This document shows positions 1 through 11,094 of a stretch of DNA of 64,000 nt, in pieces. The notes below the pieces were generated by a model. That model saw only the letters and a program-made list of their open reading frames with translations. It searched no databases and was not told the origin of the DNA. The number at the start of each line of letters is the position of its first letter. Within the stretch, counting starts at the first letter, position 1. The stretch comes from Ulota crispa. Its lineage: Eukaryota; Streptophyta; Bryopsida; Orthotrichales; Orthotrichaceae. The DNA is taken from positions 2,852,001 through 2,916,000 of the forward strand of contig OY987250.1 in assembly GCA_963920765.1 (NCBI GenBank), written 5' to 3'. The position numbers were made by a program, and so were the translations under genes.

Positions 1-7
1 CCACAAC

Positions 8-428
8 AATCCATTACAACAACACCAAAAGGAAGCAGAGAATTATATAAAGACGAAAAAAATCAGAGCTACCGAGTAACTCTTCCCTCACAATTCCAGC
101 ATAAAACCTTCGCAACCTACCAAACCCTAGCGATTGTCAAAAACCACACAATCCATTACAACAACACCAAAAGGAAGCAGAGAATTCTATAAAGACGAAA
201 AAAATGAGAGCTACCGACCAACTCTTCCCTCACAATTCCAAACCTTTGCAATCTACCAAGCCCTAGCGATTGTCATCAAAAACCAGAAAATCCATTACAA
301 CAACACCAAAAGGAAACAGAGAATTCTATAAACATGAAAAAAACAGAACTACCTAACAACTTTTCCCTCACAATTCCAACCCTTTGCAACCTACCAAACC
401 CTAGCGATTGTCAAATACCAGAAAAACA
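8..428. repeat. Tandem repeat, three ~140-bp units with teloboxes
   Basis: Three tandem units begin near 8, 150 and 289 (periods of about 142 and 139 bp). Each carries a block reading AATCCATTACAACAACACC near its start and ends with a telobox-like CCAAACCCTAGCG or CCAAGCCCTAGCG. Teloboxes are common in plant promoters and 5' leaders. The array may therefore belong to the leader of a minus-strand gene whose body lies left of the window, but no coding exon is visible here. The short ORF in this array follows the repeat period and is not a convincing gene. Confidence 0.8.
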
Positions 429-674
429 CGATTCAAACAACTACAAATATTCAAATTGACGATAACTTGAAAACTATACTTAAAAAAGGAGGCCATTTTT
501 CACATCACTACAAACAGGTAAAGAACATCTTCTTAAACCACGAGATTTATTGCAAAAAGAAGAAGATTGCGTGGAGATGAAGAATCAGAGTCGCCTACGA
601 AGTCTACTTCGGAATTCAAGCATCATCGGCGACATCCTTCTACTCTACCAAACCCTACGTAGCATCTGTTGAAA

Positions 675-1113
675 CCGCAAAGGTCTAGAAACTTCAAAAG
701 TCAGGAAGAAGAAGAAGAGTAATAAGAAGAAGAGTTTTTGTGTGAGGATAAATGAAGAATTTAGAGGTGCCTACCCGTTCTTACTCACAATGTAAAGCAT
801 TCTGCGGCGAAATCCTCGTGCACTAACTCATTAACCTAAACTTTCAGCGCTGAACTGCAAATTCTTGAGTGGAGCTCTAAAATTGGTAGGCCGCAAAGGT
901 TTAGAAACTTCAAAAGACATTTCAAACACCAGAAAGAAGAATAACAACAACAACAACAACAACAACAGTTTTTGTGTGAAGATAAATAAAGAATTCAGAG
1001 GTGCATACCCGTTCTTTCTCACAATGTAAAGCATTCTGCGCCGAAATCTTCGAGTATTGTTACCTAAACTTTCAGCGTTGCACTGCAAATTCTTGAGTGG
1101 AGCTCAAAAATTG
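675..1113. repeat. Tandem duplication of a ~216-bp segment
   Basis: Two adjacent copies start at 675 and 891 with CCGCAAAGGT(C/T)TAGAAACTTC. They share the blocks TTTTTGTGTGA, ACAATGTAAAGCATTCTGCG and GCAAATTCTTGAGTGGAGCT. The second copy contains a CAA trinucleotide run near 944-966 where the first has GAA-rich sequence. Six-frame ORFs across it are low-complexity (poly-Leu, poly-Ser) and look incidental. Together with 8-428 this suggests a repeatedly duplicated untranslated leader or promoter. From 1114 to 1480 I see only GC-richer unassigned sequence. Confidence 0.8.
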
Positions 1114-1480
1114 GTGGACTTGAAGACACATTTTGCGAGAAGAGCAACAGGAAGTGGAGAGTTGTGTGGAGTTGGAGAATCAAGGATATTGGAGCGGAAA
1201 TGATTTCGTTGTTGTTGAAGTTTTTTTGCGGAATGCGAGGGAAAAGTATTGCGAAGATATGTGCAGCTGTGAGCTGCGGGCTGGTGTGATTCTGCTGCTG
1301 CTGCACCGGCTGGCTAGGCTGGCGAGCTAGCTAGGGTGGTGCACTTTGCCAGTGGCCACACAAAGAGGATGATGAAGCTGGCTGCTGTGGGAATAGGGCT
1401 TTAATTAGCCCCGAAAGTGCACTACAGCTTTCCCTCTTTAATATCACCTGAAAACGGCCTACGTTCCTGCATCTTTGGTA

Positions 1481-1800
1481 CTCCCTCCGTCCCAAAATGA
1501 TCTTCCTGTTGCAGTAGGAAGGGAGCTAGTGACACTTGCACATAGTTCAAAAGCATGGCCATGCTGACCAATCCCATGCCATCAAGTGAGTGGTCATCGG
1601 TGCTTTTCAAAAATGCCTCAAAAATTAAAATTTCAAGCACTTTGAAACCACACCTTGAAAATTAATTTGAAACTCAAAATTTCAGAACAATAAGAGGACA
1701 TCAAACTCTATTCATAGGTCAAAACACATTTGAAAAATGATTATTTTCAAGCTTAATCTATTAGATTTTGTGTAATAGGAAGATCATTTTGGGACATCAT
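1481..1800. mobile_element. Stowaway-like MITE (Tc1/mariner type)
   Basis: The left end reads CTCCCTCCGTCCC directly after TA at 1479-1480, which is the classic Stowaway terminus. The right end near 1778-1795 reads AATAGGAAGATCATTTTGGG, the inverted match of the left interior CCCAAAATGATCTTCCTGTT. The outermost right-hand bases have decayed. The length of about 320 bp and absence of an ORF fit a non-autonomous element mobilised in trans by a mariner-like transposase. Confidence 0.85.
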
Positions 1801-1814
1801 ATAAAAGTGCCCTA

Positions 1815-2116
1815 CACTAAATAAAGCACTTAGGTTGCCTTAACAATTAGGTTGCCTTACCATGGAAAATTACCTCATGATATATGGCTTGGCCACTTGG
1901 AGGTGCAAGTAGCCCTTTAAATATTAAGATTTCACATGGTTTACAACATGGACACCGCTAATTTGTCTTTCTGTAGTTGTGTTGTTATTGTCAAGGCCTT
2001 TAAAAGTTGCTTTTTGCAATAATTATTGTTGAAAACTATTGTAGTAGCAAGAAGTATTTAAATAGTGTAAAATGTCAAGAAATTAGTGTGGGGCAATCTA
2101 AATGCACTATTTAATG
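1815..2116. mobile_element. MITE family H, copy 1 (TA target duplication)
   Basis: The element runs from CACTAAATAAAGCACTTAGG to TGCACTATTTAATG and is flanked by TA on both sides (1813-1814, 2117-2118). The ends are imperfect inverted repeats of about 25 bp. Related copies lie at 16797-17980 and 32537-32834, with shared interior blocks such as AGGTTGCCTTAC and TAGTGTAAAATGT. It has no coding capacity. A TA duplication fits a mariner-like source, but the end sequence is not one I recognise. Its interior TTAA at 1917-1920 corresponds to the site occupied by an insertion in copy 2. Confidence 0.8.
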
Positions 2117-3972
2117 TACATTCATGCCTCTTTAATATCACATTAAAAGGCCTTACAATGCCCTACATCCTTACCTACTAGCATGGCATTTTTTTTGAAC
2201 CGTCAATTCTTTGTCATTCTAGTGGGTAATACATGGAGGGACCAATCCACATTAGTTTAAATTTGTTAAAATTGTTGTCAACTAGCTCCATTTGGCAAAA
2301 AAAAAATGCCTAATCTACTAGTACACAATCACAAAATGCCTTACAGTGCCCTATAATTATGTCCTTTTAAGATCACATCAAAATGTTGTATGATGTCCTA
2401 CGTCCTTACCTATAGGTACACAAGCACACACTTTGCACAAACTAGTAGCACATGATAAGTTTGCACTTGGTGTTGTGCTTGAAGCAATGTTCTTTTTTTC
2501 TTTATCATTGAAGGGAGTGCAAGATGCAATCTTCAATGAAGAAGTGAAGCTACTTAAATCCATGGATCTACGCAACATGTAAATTTTACATGAACAATTG
2601 TTTACTCATTCAAAATGTAATCTTATAATTGTAAAGTTAAGGAATGTCTTTGCAATTTCATCAATATTGAAATGGAAAATTTCTTGCTAAATTTTTCATC
2701 CCAAAAATTGTTTAGATATCAAATTAAAAACTACTCAAAAAAGATATTCTAGCCAAGAATGTTGTTTGCAAAGTATACCTAGTCTAATGATTTGCCTAAA
2801 ATTAGTTCTAAGCATCTCATTAACACCATTTTTAACATCAAATATACATATATTTGTAAAGTAAGAAAGAGAGACTAGTATTCAGTAATAAGAATGCCTT
2901 TCCAATTGTAAAGAGACAACACGTAGGAGAATAGATACGCAAGAGAATAGATATGTTGAGAACCAATAAAGAATTCTCTCTTCAAATTTACTATATGATA
3001 ATTGCATGGTAATGAGGTTTCAAGAAATATTTAAACCACTTGAATTATAAGCAATAATGGTGTAATATTACTAAGCCTAAAAGACTACCATCTTTTAGCA
3101 TTAAGAAGAAAGTTAGGCTCTTTTATTTTGGTGAAAATTATACAATCAAATTTGCACCTACTTAGTAAGGATGCACTTGTTTCAATGTAAGGCCATATAT
3201 TTTTGGATGCTAAAGCCTTATTATTGTTTCAATGCAAGCCTTTATCATTTTTGGCAGTAATGCAACTTTTAGCTACTTATTCATAAGTTTAATAAAAAGA
3301 AAATCAACAAGCCTTTACTGATCTCTTTTGTTGCTGCAAAAGTTCCATTTACATATGCAAAATTAGCTAAAGACTGCTTTAATAATACCCTTAACAATTC
3401 AAATAAAAATCCTATCATGTTGGTAACCACAATTTATGCTACCTCATACAATGTTAACATAACTTACTGACCAACAAGACAACAAACTACATATTTCAAA
3501 ATCATGTGCTACCTATTAAAATACAGTACTATACTACCACCCCATTTTCCCTCACGCCCACTTACCGACACAATTTCCACAGCACCACTAACTCAAAAAC
3601 CAAAGCAAAACTAAACCCAAAATCAGAAAAACAAAAAAAAACAAAAAAAACACGAAAGAGAAAACACTCAAATGTCAAAGCAAATGGACAGAGCTCATGT
3701 GAAACATGGAGCAGAGTTTCAATTTCCGCATTTGTTTTCCTTTCACCTCAGCTCACCAGTTCAGTGAAACATTGAAACATACTGATCCGCTTCGAAGCCC
3801 AAAAAGGCAGGCTTCTAGCAAACCTCTCAAACCCTGGCATATGAGCAATGAAGGAAAAAAGTCTGGTAATACAAAATGCCTTCTACAGAGAAAAAAATAG
3901 AGTAAAAGAAATTGGGATAAGTAAAAAGAAAAAATGGGATCTATCTCTGCATTTGGTAAAAGAGAGCTTTTT
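2117..3972. other. AT-rich intergenic DNA 3' of the otubain gene
   Basis: No gene is recognised. Degenerate copies of a short motif (CCTCTTTAATATCAC followed by a CCTAC...CCT block) occur at about 1434, 2128 and 2360, so part of this region is duplicated. An A-rich stretch at 3600-3660 lies just beyond the 3' end of the otubain gene. The ORFs at 3506-3900 (plus) are compositionally biased and have no recognisable product; they probably overlap the 3' untranslated region of the minus-strand gene. Confidence 0.5.
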
Positions 3973-6900
3973 CTACGTGACTACTTGCAAACCATTGCCG
4001 TTGCCGGGCTTGTCTTTTCGGTAGAGAATGTCGTAGTGTCCAGGGCGGTAGAGAAGGACCACGTAAGGATCCACGGTTGAGTCCATTCCTTCTGGGACGA
4101 AGTCGTGGTTGTTCACGGTCACAGGCTTCTCGTTTATGTCCCCACTTTGGTCCAAATACACCACGCGTACCGGTACACCAAGAGCGTCTGACAAAGCGGT
4201 GATGTGTACATGGTCACTTTCCTCGCCCATAGGCTCCACTGATGACCGACAAAACTGTCCAAAATCCATGTACAAATATGTCTGTTAATAAGATGTGGCA
4301 AAAGAAAATCCACTTTGGAAGCTAAATACCGGAGTCAAAAACAAAACAAAACAAAGCCAAACTCTAATCCATTTTGGGAGTTAATACAAGCAAGGTGAGA
4401 AATGGATAGAAGTAACAAAGTAAACTTATATTGTAATTGGGTTGACGTGTTGACATAATCCTACATCCATTGATAAGATAACTCGATAAGACCACAATAA
4501 TGCATACAAATACTATTTGTTTGCAACAACGGATGACAACTGAAACTTACATCCATTGTTGACTCAATGAGCATTATTTAGTTATTATAGCCTCAACATT
4601 TTTTACTATCATTTTGGAACGAAATTTTTTTAGAAATTTTCTGAAGAAAGTGGTGAACTCAGGTCTTGGCAAAGTGAAATTACTCTGTGCCTTGAGAGAG
4701 ATACAAAAAAAAATCCAATTCTGTGTGGATATGAGAAGAAGGAAATTTATGTAGGTAGTTGAAACCTTACCTGAACTACGTTCATATTGCTCATTCCTTG
4801 AATAAACGGTTCAAAAAACTGAGTGCGCCGGCGTATTTCCCCAGACGTCACAAACCTGAAAAACATCACCACTGGATCCCCACATGCTGTAAGACGCAAT
4901 CTATGCAGCACACTGTATGACAGATATTTCTATATTAAGGCAGAAGTGGAGCTCTACACAAGCACATTCCCATTTGTTGCATGCATATAGTCACTTACCA
5001 TAGTTGGACACGTACTGATCCCTGCAGCGCTCCACGAGTATTTCAAGACTGCACGACCACAGAAACGGCAATTAATTTAGACAACCTCAACCTCTTGAGA
5101 AACATAAATATACACCCGCAAGAAACAAAAACACAAGTAATTACACACTGGTGCAATGAAACTTTCAAACAAAGGAAAGTAGGAAAAGAATAAAAAGCAA
5201 GTAACTTCACTAGTATTAACTAAAAGCCAAGGCAGCTCCGATCCCAAAATATCACAATAATACGTACCTTATAGAAGTTTCTTTGCCTTGAATAACGCTC
5301 TGTAATTGCTCAACAAAGATCTGAGAGAAACGGGAAAAGGTTGAGAATGGTCAGGATTTAAACCTAGGCAACGTAGATGGAGCATCCGTGGCCTTGCATT
5401 GGAGCAAAACTAGCAGCATATAAGGCTTAGCCCTCATATTGCCTAGTATGGTAACTTTTTTGTAGGCAAACGGGCTAAGCAATTCAAGCGGGTTTTTTTT
5501 ATCCTTAGCCGCGGTGTATAATGTATATGTGTTTTAGCCAATGAAATAAATAGTATGTAGCATAAGTGCGGTGCGTTATATATATTAGTTCTTACGGTTT
5601 GCCATATGCTACTAATTGACAGGGCAAGGTAGCTCAGATGCAAGTTTCTCGCAGTAAGGTTAACCCTAAGTCAACCAAAGCCAAGCAATAGCAAAAACTA
5701 CGTGTCACTTACCGCCAGGAAATCTTCAAATGTAAATTCAGCATGGCCCAGACTAATGAGAGTTTTCTTGCTAGAATCAATAGCAGTCTCCATGCGCGCT
5801 GCCTCTGCTTCGTCTTGAGTTTCAAGAATATGCTCCTGTTCCAATTATCACGCATTTTGCCATCAGCATACACATAATCGAACCTAGACCTAAACCTAAA
5901 ATTATGTCACAACAGAAAACCCTAGTAAATAAGCTTACCAGATATGAAAACATGAAACTTCGAAAAAAGCAGTTTCCGTCACCACGAGCTCGTCTAACAG
6001 CACCATAGCTCTCCTTCAATATCTGTCAAAAAAACGTTACTGTAAGTTAAGCAAAAAGCCACTAAACTAGATAAACCCTAAACATACGATGTGTTGGTCA
6101 TAGAAAAGCTCATGAAATGTACCTGGAGTTTAGCAAGGAAAACAGGACTCCCGGCTTTATACTCATCTTCAAGTACCGACAGTGGCTCCTGCAATGACGA
6201 AGAGCAAAGCAAAAAACTGGACTCAGTTAATGCTCAGGTTCTCTGTCTCATAGAGTATTTCCATACCTGCTCCATGACAGAGCCTCCATTACAAACATAT
6301 AGTCCAGCTTTGAACGGCAATAAAAACTAATGATAAAGCAAAAATTGGTTGCAAACTGTGGTAATATGAATTTGTCTTTATCAACAGTCTAGATTAGCGT
6401 CACCACATTCAAATTAGCAGCACTAACGACAACCTTCTTCCCGCAATTTCAAAACACTAACAAACACTGAAAAAAACTGCATTCACTCATAAAACACAAA
6501 TGCTTCTTACATTCGCTTGTCCTTGTAAATGTCGCCCAACCAAGGTCTAGTGCCATACTCTATAAAGGTTTTATGGCAAGTTACTTCAGGATAATGACTG
6601 GCATAGGGAGTTGTGAAAATGTTATCGTGTATAGTTTCAGGGTTTTTGCAACAATTCTTTTTTATCCGCCTGCTGTACACAATGCACTACACTATGACCA
6701 GTGGAGGAGCAACACACGATGCAGCTTCCAAAACCTAATCATAGAAACCTGTTATCAAAGTGACCTAATCTGTTTATGGAACGTTTGCTTAGGTCTCTCT
6801 GCATTCAAGAGAAACTTCAAAACATGAAAGGCGTGTAACAAAGCTAACAGTCCAGCTCTTAAAACGGCAACAAAACCTTAATGAAAGAAGAAAGCATTGT

Positions 6901-7593
6901 CAATTTCGTATTGCCAGCTCTTAATCAGTAGTCTAGATTGGCGGCATTGCATACTTTCCTCGCTTTTTTTCAAATTTCAGTAGCCAGACATCTCTATGAC
7001 CAGTGGAGGAGCAACACAGGATGCAGCTTCCAAAACCCTAATCATCGTAACCTGTTTACAAAGAAAACCTAATCTGTTCATGCATTATCTGCTTAAATCT
7101 CTCTGCATTCAAGAGAAACTTCAAAACATGAAAGGCGTGTAACAAAGCTAACAGTTCAGCTCTTAAAACGGCAATAAAACCTTAATGAAAGAAGAAAGCA
7201 ATGTCAATTTCGTAATGCCAGCTCTTAATCAGTAGTCTAGATTGGCGGCATTGCATACACTCCTCGTTTTTTTTTCAAATTTCAGTAGCCAGGCATCTTA
7301 ACAACGCTAGTGCAGAAACTCAACTGTGAAATCGACAAGACATGAGCAAGTGAGAATAGCTACATTTTCAGCTGGTGCTTGGTATTCCGAAACTTTGAAA
7401 ACAAGGAATGAAAGGTTTGCAACAAAGGTTTGGCAGCAAAGATTTTCAATCTGTGAAATGAAAAAGTGCATCGCCTCACCTTCTCTCCGACGAATTCCAG
7501 CTTCTCCGCATCCGCAGCCCGGATCTGGTTGTGGAACGCCTGGATCTCGTCGTCTCGAGGCCTGTCGCTCTCAGCGCCCGTCTCCGTCTCCAT
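3973..7593 (-). CDS. OTUB1: Otubain-like ubiquitin thioesterase (OTU deubiquitinase, peptidase C65)
   Basis: This is a cysteine protease that removes ubiquitin from chains; otubains usually prefer Lys48 linkage and are cytosolic or nuclear. I place eight exons: 7480-7593, 6123-6188, 5939-6022, 5713-5835, 5268-5320, 4999-5048, 4771-4886 and 3973-4254. They join in frame to 295 residues with GT-AG introns. The catalytic loop RGDGNCFFRSF gives Asp75 and Cys78. EEMGEESDH-type sequence (VEPMGEESDHVHITAL) and the C-terminal LYRPGHYDILY supply His275. The whole protein follows plant OTB1 closely in length and motif order. I chose ATG 7591-7593 because its context is good (A at -3, G at +4). An in-frame ATG at 7686 would add a Gly/Trp-rich stretch of low credibility. 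Intron 1 is 1.29 kb and carries a tandem duplication. Confidence 0.93.
6693..7296. repeat. Tandem duplication of ~302 bp inside otubain intron 1
   Basis: Two copies start at 6693 and 6995 with TATGACCAGTGGAGGAGCAA and share long blocks, for example GCATTCAAGAGAAACTTCAA and CAGTAGTCTAGATTGGCGGC, at roughly 90% identity by eye. A shorter and older third relative lies at about 6298-6410 (TCCAGCTTTGAACGGCAATA ... CAGTCTAGATTAGCG). The duplication accounts for about half of the intron. I found no ORF or transposon end in it. Confidence 0.85.
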
Positions 7594-7828
7594 TCTCGGG
7601 AATTCACCTATCTCGACTAAATTGCTAATCCACCAGCACCACCACTCCCCCGCGGCCCCTGCCCCTGCTCCCTGGATTCCTCCCACTCGCGCTGTTCACA
7701 GCTCCGTCTCGGATACCACGGCTCACGCAAACTCAGAGTGCGAGGTTCGCTTTGGAATTGGCAATGGAGGCCCTGAAAACGCTCAGAAATGGAAAACGGA
7801 AGCGCGCTCTGCAATACAAATGTGCTTG

Positions 7829-7886
7829 GCGATGATGATGGCGATGGCTATGCGGATGGCGATGGCGATGGCGATGGCGATGGACG
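7829..7886. repeat. GATGGC microsatellite
   Basis: A run of GATGGC/GATGAT units lies about 240 bp upstream of the chosen otubain start. The local DNA (7500-7920) is GC-richer than its surroundings, as expected around a promoter or 5' leader. The plus-strand ORF through it only reflects the hexamer period. Confidence 0.8.
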
Positions 7887-7956
7887 TGTGCTCGGCGAAG
7901 TCGACGTCTTCTTCGTTTACAAACTTGGAAGAAAATGAATCCCTAAGGACACTCGT

Positions 7957-8160
7957 GATACCCTTACCTGGGCCTCTATTGATATCCTTAACTAGGCATC
8001 GTCTGATACCCGTTTCATGGGCGTATTCAGATATCCGTACATGGGCATCTTTAGGATACCCGTACCTGGGCCTCTCATGATATCTATACCTGGGCCTTTC
8101 ATGATATATATACCTGGGCCTTTCATGATATATATACCCGGGACTCTACTGATATCCTGA
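7957..8160. repeat. 24-bp minisatellite, about eight units
   Basis: Units of the form GATATCTATACCTGGGCCTT plus TCAT start at 7957, 7981, 8005, about 8030, 8055, 8079, 8103 and 8127. The last three are nearly identical, which suggests recent expansion at the right side. Because 24 is a multiple of three, an ORF can run through the array without being a gene. Confidence 0.85.
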
Positions 8161-8624
8161 GGTCATCCTCGATCTAGTCGGCAAAAAGGCTTGGTATACC
8201 AAGCTTGATTTATTAACCCATTAAGGTTTGGTCGATTAGTTCCTAGTCGATTTTGACTCTCTTTACTTTGTAGAGAGAGCATGTCAAGGAACTTGATGAC
8301 ATGGCAAAGGGGACGGGTCTAGGAAATTGGAAAGTGCAGAGTTTAGGACAATAATCAGGCGAATATGAGGTAGCATGTGTTGGTTAGAGGTTTGAAAAAA
8401 TTAAAAGAGTACCGGCTGAAAATACACTAATAAATGTAAAAAGATGGCCATAACAACTAAAGAATGAACATAATTCATGATGCATAACATTTAACCCTAC
8501 AAGATACTTCCATATGTACGGTCTGATTTGTGATAGGCATCTATATTCAATAACCTTAAAATTTCCCCCAAATGGCCATACAAAAGATTGCCCTCCCCCA
8601 GACTTGACCACGGTTGTTAAAGAG
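8161..8624. other. Intergenic DNA without recognised content
   Basis: Unassigned sequence between the minisatellite and the foldback element. A minus-strand ORF of 88 codons at 8384-8650 has no family resemblance that I can see and overlaps the left foot of the foldback. Confidence 0.4.
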
Positions 8625-9027
8625 TTAATAGTAGATAATTCATCACACAAAAATTATATGATTTGAAGGGCATTGAAAATTTGTATTTTGAAAACACAAT
8701 AGAATTTTGATTTGGACATTGCATGATTTAGATACATTACATCAAATGTTAACTAACTTCCAAAAAATTAGAAGCCTCTTCAAATGAAGCTTAAATAAAA
8801 AAAATTAGTAAAGGGTCCGTACTATTGTTGTCCCCTTTACTAAAGTTTCCTTATTTAGACTTGATTTGGAGAAGCCTCTAATTTTTTTGAAAGTTAGCTA
8901 ACATTTGACATGATGTATCTAAATTGTGTAATGTTCAAACCAAAATATTATTGTGTTTTTGAAATATAAATTTTCATGCCCTTCAAATTGTATAATTTTT
9001 ATGTGGTGATCTATTTTCTATTAATAG
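8625..9027. mobile_element. Large foldback element (two ~190-bp inverted arms)
   Basis: The left arm (about 8625-8815) and right arm (about 8832-9027) are inverted copies. AGTAAAGGG at the inner left pairs with CCCTTTACT at the inner right around a loop of about 18 nt. Further out, TTTGAAGGGCAT pairs with ATGCCCTTCAAA, and AAATGTTAACTAACTT pairs with AAGTTAGCTAACATTT. Identity is about 85% by eye over the full arms. There is no ORF. A foldback MITE is the simplest reading; a transcribed hairpin giving small RNAs is an alternative. Confidence 0.85.
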
Positions 9028-9264
9028 ATCATGCTTGATATACTGGGCCTATTTGCCGGGTGGATTGAGGATGCCCTTCTCTGTGCATCTTTGGACATCT
9101 TTATCGGGTTTTTATTGATAGCCTTATCCATGTCAAGCTCTTGAAATGTCTTGGGCTTATCTAGTAAAGATCAAAATAAATAATATTCTAACAAACTTAA
9201 AGTAGTCCTTTTCATTTTGTGTAAAATAAAAATTTTAATCATAATATTACTTTTTTATTTTTAA

Positions 9265-10534
9265 GCCCTAAAGGACCAACTATCCCTTGGGGGACAAATG
9301 GGATTATGGACATGTACTTACAACTAAATTACAATGTCTGATTATTTGAAATTTTTATGGAAGATGGGAAATTCAAAGATCTGCGTGGGCATTTGATTTT
9401 TTCTTCATTCCAACATGTATTGAAGAAGTTGTGCATGAATTTTTAGAAACTAGGGGATGGATGGCAGCCTAAAAACTTCTTTAACCCCTAAAGGACCATT
9501 GTCCGTTTGGGAAACAAATGGGATTTTAGGCAGGTACCTACAGTCTCAATTTTTGTCTTGATTTTTTGATTTTTTTTTTAAGATAGGAAAACACATTAGC
9601 TTTTGGGGAATATAATTTTTATTCCAACCAATGCTAAAGAGCAAAAGTTATGCCCAAATAAGCAAAAAAGTTGGGGAGTCCGGGCAGCAAACAAAATTTT
9701 ATACAAAAACTTGAATTTTTTTTAAAATTTTATTTACTTGTAGATTATATCTTTGTCTACCTTTGATGCTTTGATTCATTCCATTTGGACTAGTTATGAA
9801 AAAGTTATGGACAATCTTGTTTTTTGGACAATTCAGGCATCCTCTTGAAAAAGTTACTTATAAATGTTATTTTTGAATACAAATTTAACAATTTTGTAAA
9901 AAAAATTATTGGAAAGGGTGAAGATTGCTTGCTAGAACAATCTTGCCATTAGGATTATTGTGTTTCAATTCCATTGCAAGGTTATTAACAATCTAAGTTT
10001 TTGTTCAATCTCAAGCCTTCTTCTATTTAATGTTATTTTTAAGAATGAAAATTAAGTAATTTTTGTTTTGGTTTTTTTCCACAGATTCTCAACTCAATTC
10101 CCCGCCATAAAAAAATCAACTTCAAAACTCCGTGGTGCAAAAACTTTAAGTCGAAAAAGTTTAAAGTCAAATAATCTAGTGGTGCAAGGTGCAAAAAAGC
10201 TTGATTTTTACACTTTAAACGCAAATATCTTGCAATCTGTGAAGTCAAAGTTTTTAAGTTCTGAATGACACATTCTAATACAAGTCTAGTACAAGAGTGT
10301 ATGGTTAGCTATGCAAAAAGACCAATTTTCAAACTTTTTTACTCTTTGCCATAGAAGTGGCAGTTATGAGTGTCTTTTGACAAAATAAAGGCTACGGTCC
10401 TTTAGGGGTTAAAAGTTACAATTTTTTGTAAATTTTTTTTTGACATTGGTTCTTTAGATCCATATATATGTGGGAAGCTCTAGATCATTCAATTTTAATT
10501 GGTAAGATGAAAGTTATGAGAAGTTTTACTTTGC
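9265..10534. mobile_element. TTAA element, family A copy 1, split by a nested insertion
   Basis: It starts after TTAA (9261-9264) with GCCCTAAAGGACCAAC. It matches the reverse complement of the family A copy at 33533-34465 through the GGGATTNTGG and TTCTTCATTCCAACAT blocks. The match stops at 9480, where element B1 is inserted, and resumes after 10412 with GGTTCTTTAGATCCATATAT against GGCTCTTTAGATTTATACAT. It then fades near 10530, where a family C element begins, so its own far end is lost. No transposase is encoded. Confidence 0.75.
9485..10408. mobile_element. TTAA element, family B copy 1 (nested in family A)
   Basis: A 924-bp element with termini CCCCTAAAGGACCATTG and CGGTCCTTTAGGGG is flanked by TTAA on both sides (9481-9484, 10409-10412). 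It resembles the copy at 16872-17781 along its whole length, e.g. TTCAATTCCATTGCAAGGTT and AATCTAAGTTTTTGTTCAAT in both. TTAA duplication with CCC-starting ends is the pattern of piggyBac-type elements. That superfamily assignment is inference because no transposase is present. Confidence 0.8.
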
Positions 10535-11090
10535 GGATATTTTAAGTTTGTTTTGAAGTTTATTTTCAACATCAAAAGTCCAATTTTGAAGATGAATGTT
10601 GATGATTTTTCTACTCAAGATTTTGTACAAGAATGTTTACTACAAAATGGAGTTGTTTGGTGTTGAAAGATCTTGAAAATGAGCCTCAAGTATAGTAGAG
10701 CTTGGAGAAACATCCACATTAGAAATTCATTTAAAATATATACTTGAGTAGATTTTGAAAACCGTAATTTGATTAAAGTTAAACATGTAATGACCTTAAA
10801 TCTCATATTTTTTTGGTGACCAGCTTTTTAGACTTGACATGTGAAATGAGGATTGGAAGACTTCAAGCCACTATTGCAATTTTAGCATTCTCATGTTCAA
10901 ACATTACAATCTTTCAAACTACAAGTGATGTTGTTATGTTTTCCTTTTCTATGTAATATCTAACATGTTTTAGTTTAAATTTGTGTGATTACAATTGAAT
11001 AAACCTTGATGAAATATATGAAAGGGTTGATTGATTATTCCATATCATGGAAATTCCAAAAAGCTTATAAAGACCTTAGGCATTTAGGGG
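10535..11090. mobile_element. TTAA element, family C copy 1, truncated on the left
   Basis: The right end reads GGCATTTAGGGG before TTAA at 11091-11094. The body matches the copies at 24985-25628 (opposite orientation) and 35247-35893, with shared blocks such as TTTTAGACTTGACATGTG and AGATCTTGAAAATGAGCCTC. About 100 bp of the left end present in the other copies is missing at the junction with family A. Confidence 0.75.
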
Positions 11091-11094
11091 TTAA

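Noticed and set aside
7594-7686. Upstream in-frame ATG (7686) as the otubain start
   Set aside because: It would add a Gly/Ala/Trp-rich segment with no counterpart in the family. The ATG at 7591-7593 has better context.
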